From positions 62,001 to 126,000 of the forward strand of contig NZ_JBLQUK010000008.1 in NCBI RefSeq assembly GCF_047872805.1: a stretch of 64,000 nucleotides of DNA, read 5' to 3'. Below the pieces are notes generated by a model. That model saw only the letters and a program-made list of their open reading frames with translations. It was not told the origin of the DNA and did not search any database. Shown here piece by piece: positions 24,244 to 32,029 of the stretch. Both the position numbers and the translations under genes were made by a program. Within the stretch, counting starts at the first letter, position 1. The number at the start of each line of letters is the position of its first letter. Origin of the DNA: Erythrobacter sp047872805. Its GTDB lineage: Bacteria; Pseudomonadota; Alphaproteobacteria; Sphingomonadales; Sphingomonadaceae.

Positions 24244-27200
24244 TAGTGAAAGTCGCGTGACTTCGGAATGATCCGGTGATTGCGCGGGTGTCCCGCTACG
24301 TTGGGTTTGAAATCCGGGGGCGGTTGGTCAATCTCTTCCCTCGACTCAGCCCTCCTCTTCTGCTGCCGCTCTGCACTTGTAAGGCTGGTCAGATTGCGGC
24401 CCTGCGGCAGGGGTGAATTGACGTGATCCGCGCGCGCAACAGGGGCGTTCAGCATGTCATCTGACAGCGCATATAGCTGCCCCGTCGCGTCGGTCAGATG
24501 CGCGGCGATGACGTGGATCACCTCGTCATCATATTCGACCCGCCCGCGCACTTCCATCAACCGCGCGCCCATCACCACTTTACGCTGCTTTTGCATGAGG
24601 TCGGGCCAGACCACCAGATTCACCACGCCGGTTTCATCCTCCAGCGTGATGAAGCACACGCCCTTGGCGCTGCCAGGCCGCTGACGGATCAACACGACGC
24701 CAGCAACCTGCACCATGCTACGGAACTTGCGATGCCTGAGGTCGCAGGCGCGCACGAAGCCGCGTTCGGCCAGCGCCGGTCGCAGAAAGGCCAGCGGATG
24801 CGCTTTCAGGCTGAGCCGCATGGTCTGATAATCAGCCACCACTTCTTCGCTCATCGGCATGGTGGGAAGCTGCACCGCGGCCCGCTCCGCGCCCTCATCG
24901 CGCACCGCAGCCGCGCGGAACAAGGGCAGATCAGGCGCGGCGATCAGGCTGCGCGCATCCCACAAGGCCTGCCGGCGGGTGAGGCCAAGCGAGGTGAAGG
25001 CATCGGCGCTCGCAAGTCGTTCAATATAGGACGGCGACAGCCCCGCCCGCTCGCGCAATTCAGCAATATCGCGGTAAGGACCGTTCGCGGCGCGCTCGGC
25101 GACAAGCTGCGCGGCGATATGTTCGGGCAGCCCGTCAATCTGACGCAGGCCGAGGCGCAGAGCGGCGTGGTGGTCGAAGCGGCCTTTATCCTTGTGTGCA
25201 CAATTTTTTGTTTCGCGCAGAGGGCGCAGAGGAAATGGGGACGCAGAGATGCCATGCGTGCTGAAAGCACTTTCATTATCTCCAGCGCCCCCAGCAGACG
25301 AACTGTCGAAAATCGAGGGCGGCTTCGCCGCTCGCGCGACCGCTCTGCGTCCCTCTGCTCCTCTGCGCCCTCTGCGCGAAACAAAATCCTTCTCCAAATC
25401 ATCTAGCGTGCAATCCCACGCGCTGTGATTCACATCCACGGGCAGCACCCGCACCCCATGCTCGCTAGCATCGCGCACGATTTGTGCGGGGGCGTAGAAA
25501 CCCATGGGCTGCGAATTGAGCAGCGCCGCCGCAAACGCCGCCGGGAAATGGCATTTGAGCCAGCTCGACACATAGACCAGATGCGCGAAACTCGCCGCGT
25601 GGCTTTCGGGAAAGCCATATTCGCCAAAGCCCCGGATCTGGTTGAAACAGCGCTGGGCAAAGTCGCGGTCATAGCCGCGCGCCACCATCCTCTCGACCAT
25701 CATGTCCTGCAATTCATCGACCATGCCGCGCGAACGGAAGGTCGCCATCGCCTTGCGCAATCGGTTGGCTTCCAGTGAAGAGAACTTCGCCGCATCCAGC
25801 GCAATTTTCATCGCCTGTTCCTGAAAGATCGGCACGCCTAATGTGCGTCCAAGGATGCTTGATAGCTCGTCTGGCGGGCCGTGCGCGGGTCCGGGGGCGG
25901 GTATCTGCACCGGTTCGGCCCCCCGGCGGCGTTTGAGATAGGGGTGCACCATGTCGCCTTGAATCGGGCCGGGGCGGACAATCGCAACCTGAATCACCAG
26001 ATCGTAAAATTCGCGCGGGCGCAGGCGCGGCAGCATGTTCATCTGCGCCCGGCTTTCAACCTGAAACACCCCCAGCGAATCCCCCTTGCGCAGCATGGCA
26101 TAGGTTTCCGGGTCTTCGCGCGGCACCGTGGCAAGGGTGAGCGCGCGGCCATGATGCGCCTCCAGCAGATCGAGGCATTTGCGGATGCAGGTCAGCATCC
26201 CCAGCGCCAGCACATCGACCTTGAGGATACCGAGCGCATCAATGTCGTCCTTGTCCCATTCGATGAAACTGCGATCGGGCATCGCGCCATTGCCAATCGG
26301 CACCGTCTCAGTCAGCGCGCCTTCGGTCAGGATGAACCCGCCGACATGCTGCGACAAATGGCGCGGCATTCCAATCATCTGCTCGGTCAATTTGAGCACC
26401 CGGCGCAGATGCGGATCGGACAGATTCATGCCGATTTCGGTGGCATGCGCCTCTGCGATAGAGCGCCCCATCCCGCCCCAGACCGTGCGCGCCAGAGCGC
26501 CGGTGACATCCTCTGACAATCCCATCGCCTTGCCCACTTCGCGGATCGCCATGCGCGGGCGGTAATGGATGACAGTGGCGCACAGCCCGGCGCGGTGGCG
26601 GCCGTATCTGGCGTAGATATACTGGATCACCTCCTCGCGCCGCTCATGTTCGAAATCGACGTCGATATCGGGCGGTTCCTTGCGTTCTTCGGAAATGAAG
26701 CGGTCGAACAGCAATTGGTGTTTGGCGGGATCGACGCTGGTGATTTCGAGGCAGTAACACACCGCCGAATTGGCCGCGCTGCCGCGCCCCTGACACAGGA
26801 TCGGCGGGTCACAGCTCCGCGCGAAATCGACGATATCCTTGATAGTGAGGAAATAGCGCGCAAGGTTCATTTTTGCGATCAGCGCCAGTTCGCGTTCCAG
26901 CGTGTCGTGGACGCTGTCCGGCACGCCTGCGGGATAACGCTGCTCTGCCCCGCGCCATGTTTCCACCTCCAGATATTCCTGCGGGGACATGCCATCCGGG
27001 TATATTTCCTCAGGATATTCATAGCGCAGTTCATCGAGGCTGAAATTGCAGGCGTCGGCCACATCGCGCGCGGCGGTGATCGCGTGCGGCCAGCGCGCGA
27101 ACAGTCGCACCATGTCCTGCGGGGATTTGAGGTGCCGTTCCGCATTCGCATGGAGCAGATACCCCGCCTCTGCCACCGTGGTCTTGTGCCGGATCGCAGT

Positions 27201-28115
27201 CATCACGTCCTGCAAGGGGCGGCGTTCGGGGGCGTGGTAATGCACATCATTGGTCGCCAGCAAGGTCAGGTCGTGCGCGCGCGCAAGGCTGTCCAACCGA
27301 TCAATCCGCGCAATATCATCCCCGCGATACAGGTAGGATGCAGCGATGTGGCGCAGGGTGGGCAGCTGGCTGATGAGGTGCGGGAGGAGATCGGCAAGGC
27401 TTCCAGTGCACTCAATTGTTTCGCGCAGAGGGCGCGGAGGAAAGGGGGACGCAGAGATGTCTTGCATGCCGGGGGCACCCTCATCATCTCCGACGTCACC
27501 GCCGGACGCACCGCCCAAGGAGGAATGCGGCTTTGCCGCAGGTGCAACCTCTCTGCGCCTTTCTGCTTCTCTGCGGTCTCTGCGCGAACCCGGAAACGGC
27601 ACCACATTGCTCGGCACCGCGATGGTGAACCGCGCGTCCAGATCATCGGGCGGGATCAGGATCAATTGCACACCCTCGCTGTGCTCCGCCAGCATGGCGA
27701 GGTCGATTTCGCACACGCCCTTGTCCTGCCATTCACCCGCCAGCGTCTGCATCCGGCCCTGACTGATAAGACGGCACAGGCGGCCATAGGCGGTGCGGTC
27801 TTTCGGATAGGCGAGGAATCTGAGGCTCTCCACCGTTTCAATCCGGCAGCCGATCACCGGGCGCAGTTTGAGCGTCGCCGCCTCAGTGTGCACACGCACC
27901 ACCCCGGCCATCGAATTGGCATCGGCAATCCCGATTGCATCATAACCCTGCGCGCGCGCGGTCATCGCAAGATCGACCGCATCAGAGGCTCCGCGCAGGA
28001 AGCTGAAACAGCTGACCATGCCCAGTTCCACAAAGCACGCGCGCGGCGGGGCCTCGATCAAATCGGGATCGATCTTCAGCGTGCGTTTGTCAGGGGTAAG
28101 CGGCGCGTCGGGCAT
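24243..28115 (-). CDS. dnaE2: Error-prone DNA polymerase III alpha subunit DnaE2
   Basis: 1290 residues, C-family polymerase used with ImuA/ImuB in SOS-induced translesion synthesis. N-terminal PHP domain (ACFVELGMVSCFSFLRGASDAVDL), polymerase core with the catalytic acids in PPDIDVDFEHERREEV and LGILKVDVLALGML, YVSSWLKCHFPAAFAAALLNSQPMGFY, an HhH region (QIDGLPEHIAA) and a C-terminal OB fold. The protein is longer than most DnaE2 because two related repeats insert in frame at about residues 176-233 and 910-970. ATG 28115 lacks a ribosome site; a better start at 28170 is one base out of frame (see separate entry). A LexA box lies upstream. Confidence 0.92.
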   Translation of the reverse strand: MPDAPLTPDKRTLKIDPDLIEAPPRACFVELGMVSCFSFLRGASDAVDLAMTARAQGYDAIGIADANSMAGVVRVHTEAATLKLRPVIGCRIETVESLRFLAYPKDRTAYGRLCRLISQGRMQTLAGEWQDKGVCEIDLAMLAEHSEGVQLILIPPDDLDARFTIAVPSNVVPFPGSRRDRREAERRREVAPAAKPHSSLGGASGGDVGDDEGAPGMQDISASPFPPRPLRETIECTGSLADLLPHLISQLPTLRHIAASYLYRGDDIARIDRLDSLARAHDLTLLATNDVHYHAPERRPLQDVMTAIRHKTTVAEAGYLLHANAERHLKSPQDMVRLFARWPHAITAARDVADACNFSLDELRYEYPEEIYPDGMSPQEYLEVETWRGAEQRYPAGVPDSVHDTLERELALIAKMNLARYFLTIKDIVDFARSCDPPILCQGRGSAANSAVCYCLEITSVDPAKHQLLFDRFISEERKEPPDIDVDFEHERREEVIQYIYARYGRHRAGLCATVIHYRPRMAIREVGKAMGLSEDVTGALARTVWGGMGRSIAEAHATEIGMNLSDPHLRRVLKLTEQMIGMPRHLSQHVGGFILTEGALTETVPIGNGAMPDRSFIEWDKDDIDALGILKVDVLALGMLTCIRKCLDLLEAHHGRALTLATVPREDPETYAMLRKGDSLGVFQVESRAQMNMLPRLRPREFYDLVIQVAIVRPGPIQGDMVHPYLKRRRGAEPVQIPAPGPAHGPPDELSSILGRTLGVPIFQEQAMKIALDAAKFSSLEANRLRKAMATFRSRGMVDELQDMMVERMVARGYDRDFAQRCFNQIRGFGEYGFPESHAASFAHLVYVSSWLKCHFPAAFAAALLNSQPMGFYAPAQIVRDASEHGVRVLPVDVNHSAWDCTLDDLEKDFVSRRGRRGAEGRRAVARAAKPPSIFDSSSAGGAGDNESAFSTHGISASPFPLRPLRETKNCAHKDKGRFDHHAALRLGLRQIDGLPEHIAAQLVAERAANGPYRDIAELRERAGLSPSYIERLASADAFTSLGLTRRQALWDARSLIAAPDLPLFRAAAVRDEGAERAAVQLPTMPMSEEVVADYQTMRLSLKAHPLAFLRPALAERGFVRACDLRHRKFRSMVQVAGVVLIRQRPGSAKGVCFITLEDETGVVNLVVWPDLMQKQRKVVMGARLMEVRGRVEYDDEVIHVIAAHLTDATGQLYALSDDMLNAPVARADHVNSPLPQGRNLTSLTSAERQQKRRAESREEIDQPPPDFKPNVAGHPRNHRIIPKSRDFH
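25206..25386. repeat. In-frame palindromic repeat inside dnaE2 (copy 1)
   Basis: 181 bp bounded by a perfect 26-bp inverted repeat: left arm 25206-25231 beginning TTTTGTTTCGCGCAGAGG, right arm 25361-25386 ending CTGCGCGAAACAAAA. It is read through by dnaE2 on the minus strand without a stop, adding a peptide of about 60 residues rich in Arg, Ala, Ser and Gly that contains ISASPFPLRPLRET. It falls between the WDCTLDDL strand and the HhH region. Confidence 0.85.
27418..27590. repeat. In-frame palindromic repeat inside dnaE2 (copy 2)
   Basis: About 173 bp, same orientation as the copy at 25206-25386 and clearly related: left end GTTTCGCGCAGAGGGCGCGG, right end CTCTGCGGTCTCTGCGCGAA. The terminal arms have several mismatches, so it is more decayed. 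It encodes a peptide with ISASPFPPRPLRET, close to that of copy 1, inserted in the PHP domain at about residues 176-233. Confidence 0.85.
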
Positions 28116-28116
28116 A

Positions 28117-28170
28117 TCACGCCAGGCCAGCGGGGGTTTTGACCGCCGATTTGATTGCTTGCCGGGTCAT
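28117..28170 (-). other. Probable true dnaE2 N-terminus, displaced by a one-base frameshift
   Basis: From ATG 28170 the frame reads MTRQAIKSAVKTPAGLA then TGA. Removing one A from the AAAACCCCC run near 28137-28145 would join MTRQAIKSAVK to PPLAWRDMPDAPLTP, the sequence leading straight into the dnaE2 frame. AGAG lies just upstream of this ATG, whereas the in-frame ATG at 28115 has no ribosome site. Either an indel (real or sequencing) or a short upstream ORF. Confidence 0.5.
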
Positions 28171-28185
28171 TGGAACATCTCTTTT

Positions 28186-28200
28186 GTTCCTTTTATGTTC
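28186..28200 (-). promoter_or_regulatory. LexA (SOS) box upstream of dnaE2
   Basis: GTTC-N7-GTTC (spacer CTTTTAT), the alphaproteobacterial LexA operator, 16 bp before the ATG at 28170. Fits SOS control of dnaE2. Confidence 0.8.
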
Positions 28201-28238
28201 TTATCCTGAGAACAGCAACGGATTATTGCAACCTGCCC

Positions 28239-28263
28239 GGAACCTTCGGGTTGGCCCGATGTT
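28239..28263 (+). promoter_or_regulatory. Possible EcfG-type (general stress) promoter for the carbonic anhydrase gene
   Basis: GGAACC at 28239 followed 17 bases after GGAAC by GTT at 28261-28263, resembling the alphaproteobacterial EcfG consensus GGAAC-N16/17-CGTT. A TATAAT at 28263-28268 overlaps the -10 but has no good -35 partner. Confidence 0.35.
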
Positions 28264-28387
28264 ATAATGTCACGTACCGGGCCCCTCTGGCGAGCAATTC
28301 TGCTCGTGATGTCGGACGTAGCGCGCATTGTTGCGTCGCTTGGTTTTAGCGGGGGGCCACTGGCTCCCCAAAAGGGAGTTACCAATC

Positions 28388-29131
28388 ATGATGTCACGCC
28401 GATCCATAATCAGCAGCGCGGGTGCCTTGGGAGCAGCCGCCGTCATTGCCGGGGGAGCCACCACCGCCCATGCCGCACCCGGCGAAACGCCGCGGCCCCC
28501 AGCCCCGCCCGCATCCGAACTGACCCCGCAACAGGCGCTCGACTTGCTCAAACAGGGCAATGCCGACTTTCTGAATGGACGCCAGACCACCGTATTGACC
28601 GGTTCCGACCGCCGCCTTGAACTGGCCAAGGGGCAAAATCCCTTCGCGGCCTATGTCACATGTTCGGACAGCCGGGTTCCGCCCGAATTGCTGTTTGGAC
28701 GCGGTTTGGGAGAATTGTTCATCATCCGCAATGCAGGCAACACGGTTGATACTGTCGCGCTAGGGTCGATTGAATATGCCGTCGCGGTTCTGAAAGTGCC
28801 GCTGGTGGTGGTCATGGGTCACGAAAGCTGCGGCGCGGTGAAGGCTGCGACCGAGGTGGTGACCGACAATGCAGTGTTCCCCGGAATGATCGGCCCGATG
28901 ATCGAACCGATTATTCCGGCCGTGCTCCAGGCCCGCAGCGAGCCGGGCGACTTGCTGGAAAATTCCGTGCGATCAAATGTCCGCCGCGTTGTCAAAAGCC
29001 TGCGTGAACAGACCGGCCCGATCATGCTGAACCCGCAGCGTGAAGGGGCATTGCGCGTTGTTGGCGCCTATTACGATCTCGATCAGGGAATGGTCGATTT
29101 CTTTGACGTTCCCGATGATCTGATGGCCTGA
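28388..29131 (+). CDS. Exported beta-class carbonic anhydrase
   Basis: 247 residues. Twin-arginine-like signal SRRSIISSAGALGAAAVIAGG, cleavage near AHA-AP, so likely folded before export to the periplasm. The beta-CA domain has the zinc Cys in TCSDSRVPPE (with the Asp-Arg dyad) and the His-x-x-Cys ligands in VVVMGHESCGAVKAA. Reaction: CO2 hydration to bicarbonate. ATG 28388 or 28391 begins the signal peptide; the longer frame upstream covers the promoter. AAAAGGGAG lies upstream. A strong terminator follows. It stands between dnaE2 and the imuAB operon but on the opposite strand. Confidence 0.88.
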   Translation: MMSRRSIISSAGALGAAAVIAGGATTAHAAPGETPRPPAPPASELTPQQALDLLKQGNADFLNGRQTTVLTGSDRRLELAKGQNPFAAYVTCSDSRVPPELLFGRGLGELFIIRNAGNTVDTVALGSIEYAVAVLKVPLVVVMGHESCGAVKAATEVVTDNAVFPGMIGPMIEPIIPAVLQARSEPGDLLENSVRSNVRRVVKSLREQTGPIMLNPQREGALRVVGAYYDLDQGMVDFFDVPDDLMA

Positions 29132-29151
29132 GGCAAACCTTGATCAGAGAC

Positions 29152-29187
29152 GGAGGTCGGGACGCGCCGTTCCGGCCTCCTTTTTTT
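29152..29187 (+). terminator. Intrinsic terminator after carbonic anhydrase
   Basis: GGAGGtCGG (from 29152) pairs with CCGgCCTCC (to 29180), followed by seven T residues (29181-29187). Classic rho-independent form, 20 bases after the stop codon. Confidence 0.9.
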
Positions 29188-29192
29188 CACCC

Positions 29193-29546
29193 TTAGAGCC
29201 GGTGCAGACGCTGCTTTTCCGGGCTTAACAAGCCGCCGTTGGTGAGCATCAGGTGGTCCAGCACGGCCTGATGCATCTGGCCTTCAAAAGCGACCCCGGC
29301 AAAGCGATCCTCGACCCAGACGACCGTACCCAGCGGGGCGTTGACGCCGCCGATCTTCATCGTCACCCGGTCACCGATATTGGCAAATCCGCGTGTGCCC
29401 CTGATCTTGCAGCCGCCTTCGGAAATGTCGATCATGTCAACATAGATCACGCGCGATTGCACCCGGCTCTTCACCATCAGGCTGAGCGGACGGCGCTCTT
29501 TGGCGCGCGAGACTGCGGGCATATTCATTGGATCGGCATCGCACAT
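29193..29546 (-). CDS. PilZ domain protein
   Basis: 117 residues, a single PilZ domain. The c-di-GMP signature RxxxR ... (D/N)xSxxG is represented by KERRPLSL near residue 17 and VDMIDISEGGCKI near residue 40, followed by GDRVTMKIGGVNAPLGTVVWVEDRFAGVAF. Probably a cytosolic c-di-GMP receptor or degenerate relative; the N-terminal Arg motif is not perfect. Start could be at the first ATG or the second (MNMPAVSR). It stands between the imuB stop and a terminator, with a 59-bp gap to imuB. Confidence 0.82.
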   Translation of the reverse strand: MCDADPMNMPAVSRAKERRPLSLMVKSRVQSRVIYVDMIDISEGGCKIRGTRGFANIGDRVTMKIGGVNAPLGTVVWVEDRFAGVAFEGQMHQAVLDHLMLTNGGLLSPEKQRLHRL

Positions 29547-29605
29547 TTCGGTAAACGAATATTAAGCGACCGACTAACCGTTGATTAGGAAATTCGCGGA
29601 GGCCG

Positions 29606-31258
29606 CTACGCCGAAAGACCTTGCAAAAACCAGTCCGGCAACGCCCCTCGGCCATCCCCGGCAAGGCCTTGGCGATATATCCAATAGCGCCGCCCTTCGG
29701 CATCTTCGATCCGGTAATAATCGCGCAGCCGCGTGCCCGATCTGGCTCGCCACCATTCCGGCGCAATACGCTCTGGCCCTTCGACCCGGACGACCTCATG
29801 CACCTTCCCGCGCCAGCGAAAGCGCTGAGGATAGCCATCGGGAGAGGCATAAAGCACAGCGATCTTTTCCGATTTTTCAAGCAGTTTGAGCGGCCTTGCG
29901 TGAAATTCAAAAGCGCCCTGCGCCGACAATTGAGAGGGCGCCGGTTCGGGGTCCAGTGGTGCCTGCCAGACCTGCGCGCGTTCGGGCAGATGGCTGGCAT
30001 GGGGAACCGGACGGCGCACCGCATCCGCGCCAAGCCGCACGCTCAAACGGTCGATACAAGCCGCCAGCGATGTGCCGTGACGTTCCGCAGATTGTTCGAC
30101 ATCGGCCTGCGACAATTCGAGCGGTTCGGCCCAGCTGGCGCGCAATCGCACCGTCTCAATCCCGAAACCTGCGTCGATATTTTCAAGCCTATCCGAAAAC
30201 AGCCGGGTGATGTGCGCCGCTTCGCGAGTCGCAGCGGCGAGTTCGAGCCGCCGCACGATCACCTCGCCATCGACCCGCCACAGGCCCAGTTCGAGCCGCC
30301 TTGCGCCCTCGCCCCGCCCTTCCAGCACGCGCTCCATATCCTTTGCAAGGTCCGCCAGCACCTGATCGAGCAGCGAACGGTGGCGCAGCGGTTCCATCAA
30401 GCGGCGCTGAACCAGCGGCATTTGCTGCGGGACTACCGGTAACAAGGGCTCCGGCACCCGGCCCAGCAGCTGATCGAGCCGGATAAGCGGATTGGCGGAA
30501 GGGGATTGGCGATTGCGAAACCGGCGGTGCAGCGCATCGCGCGCGGCGGCCTCTGTGCGGTCGGCGGCACCCGCGGCGATATTGGCGAGATCGCCGAGGT
30601 GCTTCAATCCCAGGCGGTTTAGAACAATCAGCACATCCTGATCCAGCCTGAGCGCTGCAACCGGCAGATCGCCCAACCGGCGATGCGCGTTTTCGTGCGG
30701 GTCCAATATCGCGTGATGCGCGCCGAAATGCGCCAGCGCCCATGCCGCCCCTGCGGTCGGCGCGATGGCGGGGCGCACCGCCAGCCTGCGCTTTGCAAAA
30801 GCCGCCGTGACATCGCCGAGCAGCCGCACCTCCCCGCCAAACAGATGCGCGGCAGCGGTGATATCGACCAACAGACCATCGGGCGGGTCAAGCGCGCTCC
30901 ACGGACCCCAGCGCTGCGCCCACAAGGCCAGTTTTTCCAGCAAGGCGAAATCGCCCGCAGGATCCGCCGCAGCACTCTTTATCTGCGGGCACAGCGCCCG
31001 CGCATCGGCCAGCATCATACCGTGCCGCGCGCCCGCTGAATATCCGGCGTGGTTTGCCGCTTCGATACGCGGGCCGTGGGCGGTGTCGCTGATCAGGACA
31101 GTGGGATCGGCATCCGCGCCTTCACCAATCTCAAGCCCTTGCGACAGCCGCCAGCGATCGACCGAAAGTCGGGGGCACCAGATCGCCAATATCCTGCGAG
31201 TTGGCCGCGCGGCGTGGCCATTTTCCGGGGGTTCGGGCGGACAGGCCGGTTTCGTCAT
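29606..31258 (-). CDS. imuB: Y-family polymerase-like mutagenesis factor ImuB
   Basis: 550 residues. Y-family polymerase homologue lacking the canonical catalytic acids; bridges ImuA, DnaE2 and the beta clamp in mutagenic repair. N-terminal ILAIWCPRLSVDRWRL, then GARHGMMLADARALCP, LLVDITAAAHLFGGEVRLL (palm region) and the thumb/little-finger portion. The Asp of LLVDIT remains but the usual SxDE motif is absent. Its start at 31258 overlaps imuA by 128 bp; a later internal start cannot be excluded. Cotranscribed with imuA; unlike the classic cassette, dnaE2 is 1.5 kb away and separately transcribed. Confidence 0.9.
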   Translation of the reverse strand: MTKPACPPEPPENGHAARPTRRILAIWCPRLSVDRWRLSQGLEIGEGADADPTVLISDTAHGPRIEAANHAGYSAGARHGMMLADARALCPQIKSAAADPAGDFALLEKLALWAQRWGPWSALDPPDGLLVDITAAAHLFGGEVRLLGDVTAAFAKRRLAVRPAIAPTAGAAWALAHFGAHHAILDPHENAHRRLGDLPVAALRLDQDVLIVLNRLGLKHLGDLANIAAGAADRTEAAARDALHRRFRNRQSPSANPLIRLDQLLGRVPEPLLPVVPQQMPLVQRRLMEPLRHRSLLDQVLADLAKDMERVLEGRGEGARRLELGLWRVDGEVIVRRLELAAATREAAHITRLFSDRLENIDAGFGIETVRLRASWAEPLELSQADVEQSAERHGTSLAACIDRLSVRLGADAVRRPVPHASHLPERAQVWQAPLDPEPAPSQLSAQGAFEFHARPLKLLEKSEKIAVLYASPDGYPQRFRWRGKVHEVVRVEGPERIAPEWWRARSGTRLRDYYRIEDAEGRRYWIYRQGLAGDGRGALPDWFLQGLSA

Positions 31259-31913
31259 TGCTTATGATCCAGTTTCCGGGGGCATGGCGCGCGGCGCGGA
31301 ACAATTCGGCCTTCCACGCAGGTGCACCCGGCGCGGCGGCGTTCCAGCGCGGTGGAGCAGACGGCGCAGCCTCAACCTGCCAGCGCATCCGCGCCGAAGA
31401 CAGGTCGGCCTGCGCCTCAACCCGCACCAGCCACAGCGCCACGCCGTGCTTTTCTGCGGTAAGGCTGAGCCGGCGCGACGCGGTAAAATCCAGCGCGCGC
31501 GGATTGCCGGTGATTTCCCCGATCACGCAGGCCAGATCGCGGCAGCGCAGCCCCTCTTCGAGAGCGAACAGCGCGTCTTCGGGGGTGTTCGCCGCCACAT
31601 GGATTATCCGGTGCCGCAGGTCCGGCGGGAGGCCGTGATAGTATGGCCGTCCGGAACGCTGGACCGCGCGGGCATCCTGCACCCACAATACCTGACGCCG
31701 GTCCTCCACCTCGGCCAGCGCCCCTTCGCTCTGCCGCGCCATGTTGAGCGCATCGCGCGCCAGCGCCAGCGCCAGCCCCGCCCCGCTTGCATCGCCTGCG
31801 CTTGCGAAAATCTCGCTATGCAGCGGCTGATCGGTCAGTCCTGGACGCCAGCGCCCCTCCCGCGCCTTGGAAAGCGCGGCTGCGGCGACTGAAGGGAAGG
31901 CACAATTCGACAT
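31131..31913 (-). CDS. imuA: SOS mutagenesis protein ImuA (RecA/SulA-like)
   Basis: 260 residues. RecA-like fold lacking a clean Walker A; motifs VLWVQDARAVQRSGRPYYHGLP, VIHVAANTPEDALFALEEGLRC and VIGEITGNPRALDFTASRRLSL match ImuA. It interacts with RecA and ImuB in damage-induced mutagenesis (family knowledge). First gene of imuAB, with a LexA box 50 bp upstream of its ATG. The C-terminus overlaps imuB extensively. Confidence 0.88.
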   Translation of the reverse strand: MSNCAFPSVAAAALSKAREGRWRPGLTDQPLHSEIFASAGDASGAGLALALARDALNMARQSEGALAEVEDRRQVLWVQDARAVQRSGRPYYHGLPPDLRHRIIHVAANTPEDALFALEEGLRCRDLACVIGEITGNPRALDFTASRRLSLTAEKHGVALWLVRVEAQADLSSARMRWQVEAAPSAPPRWNAAAPGAPAWKAELFRAARHAPGNWIISNDETGLSARTPGKWPRRAANSQDIGDLVPPTFGRSLAAVARA

Positions 31914-31962
31914 AGGAACCTTGCGAACGACTTGGCAGGAGACTCACGCGAGCCCCCTGTGT

Positions 31963-31977
31963 GTTCTTATTATGTTC
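31963..31977 (-). promoter_or_regulatory. LexA (SOS) box upstream of imuA
   Basis: Perfect GTTC-N7-GTTC (spacer TTATTAT), 50 bp before the imuA ATG. Same form as the box upstream of dnaE2, so the two transcription units are likely coinduced. Confidence 0.82.
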
Positions 31978-31987
31978 CATATTTACG

Positions 31988-32013
31988 GAGCGATTGCAAT
32001 GCAGCAATCGCTC
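31988..32013 (-). terminator. Hairpin after the NSS transporter gene
   Basis: Perfect 10-bp inverted repeat GAGCGATTGC/GCAATCGCTC with a 6-base loop, 17 bases past the transporter stop. No strong T-run follows on the minus strand, so termination may be weak. Confidence 0.5.
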
Positions 32014-32029
32014 TGTAGATATGGAGTGG

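Noticed and set aside
26565..28142. 525-residue open frame on the plus strand antisense to dnaE2
   Set aside because: It is the opposite strand of a well-supported polymerase gene in high-GC DNA; no family motifs, no ribosome site, and residues follow from antisense codons.
29621..31892. Long plus-strand frames across imuB and imuA
   Set aside because: Antisense to two genes with clear motifs and a shared LexA box; GC-rich open frames only.
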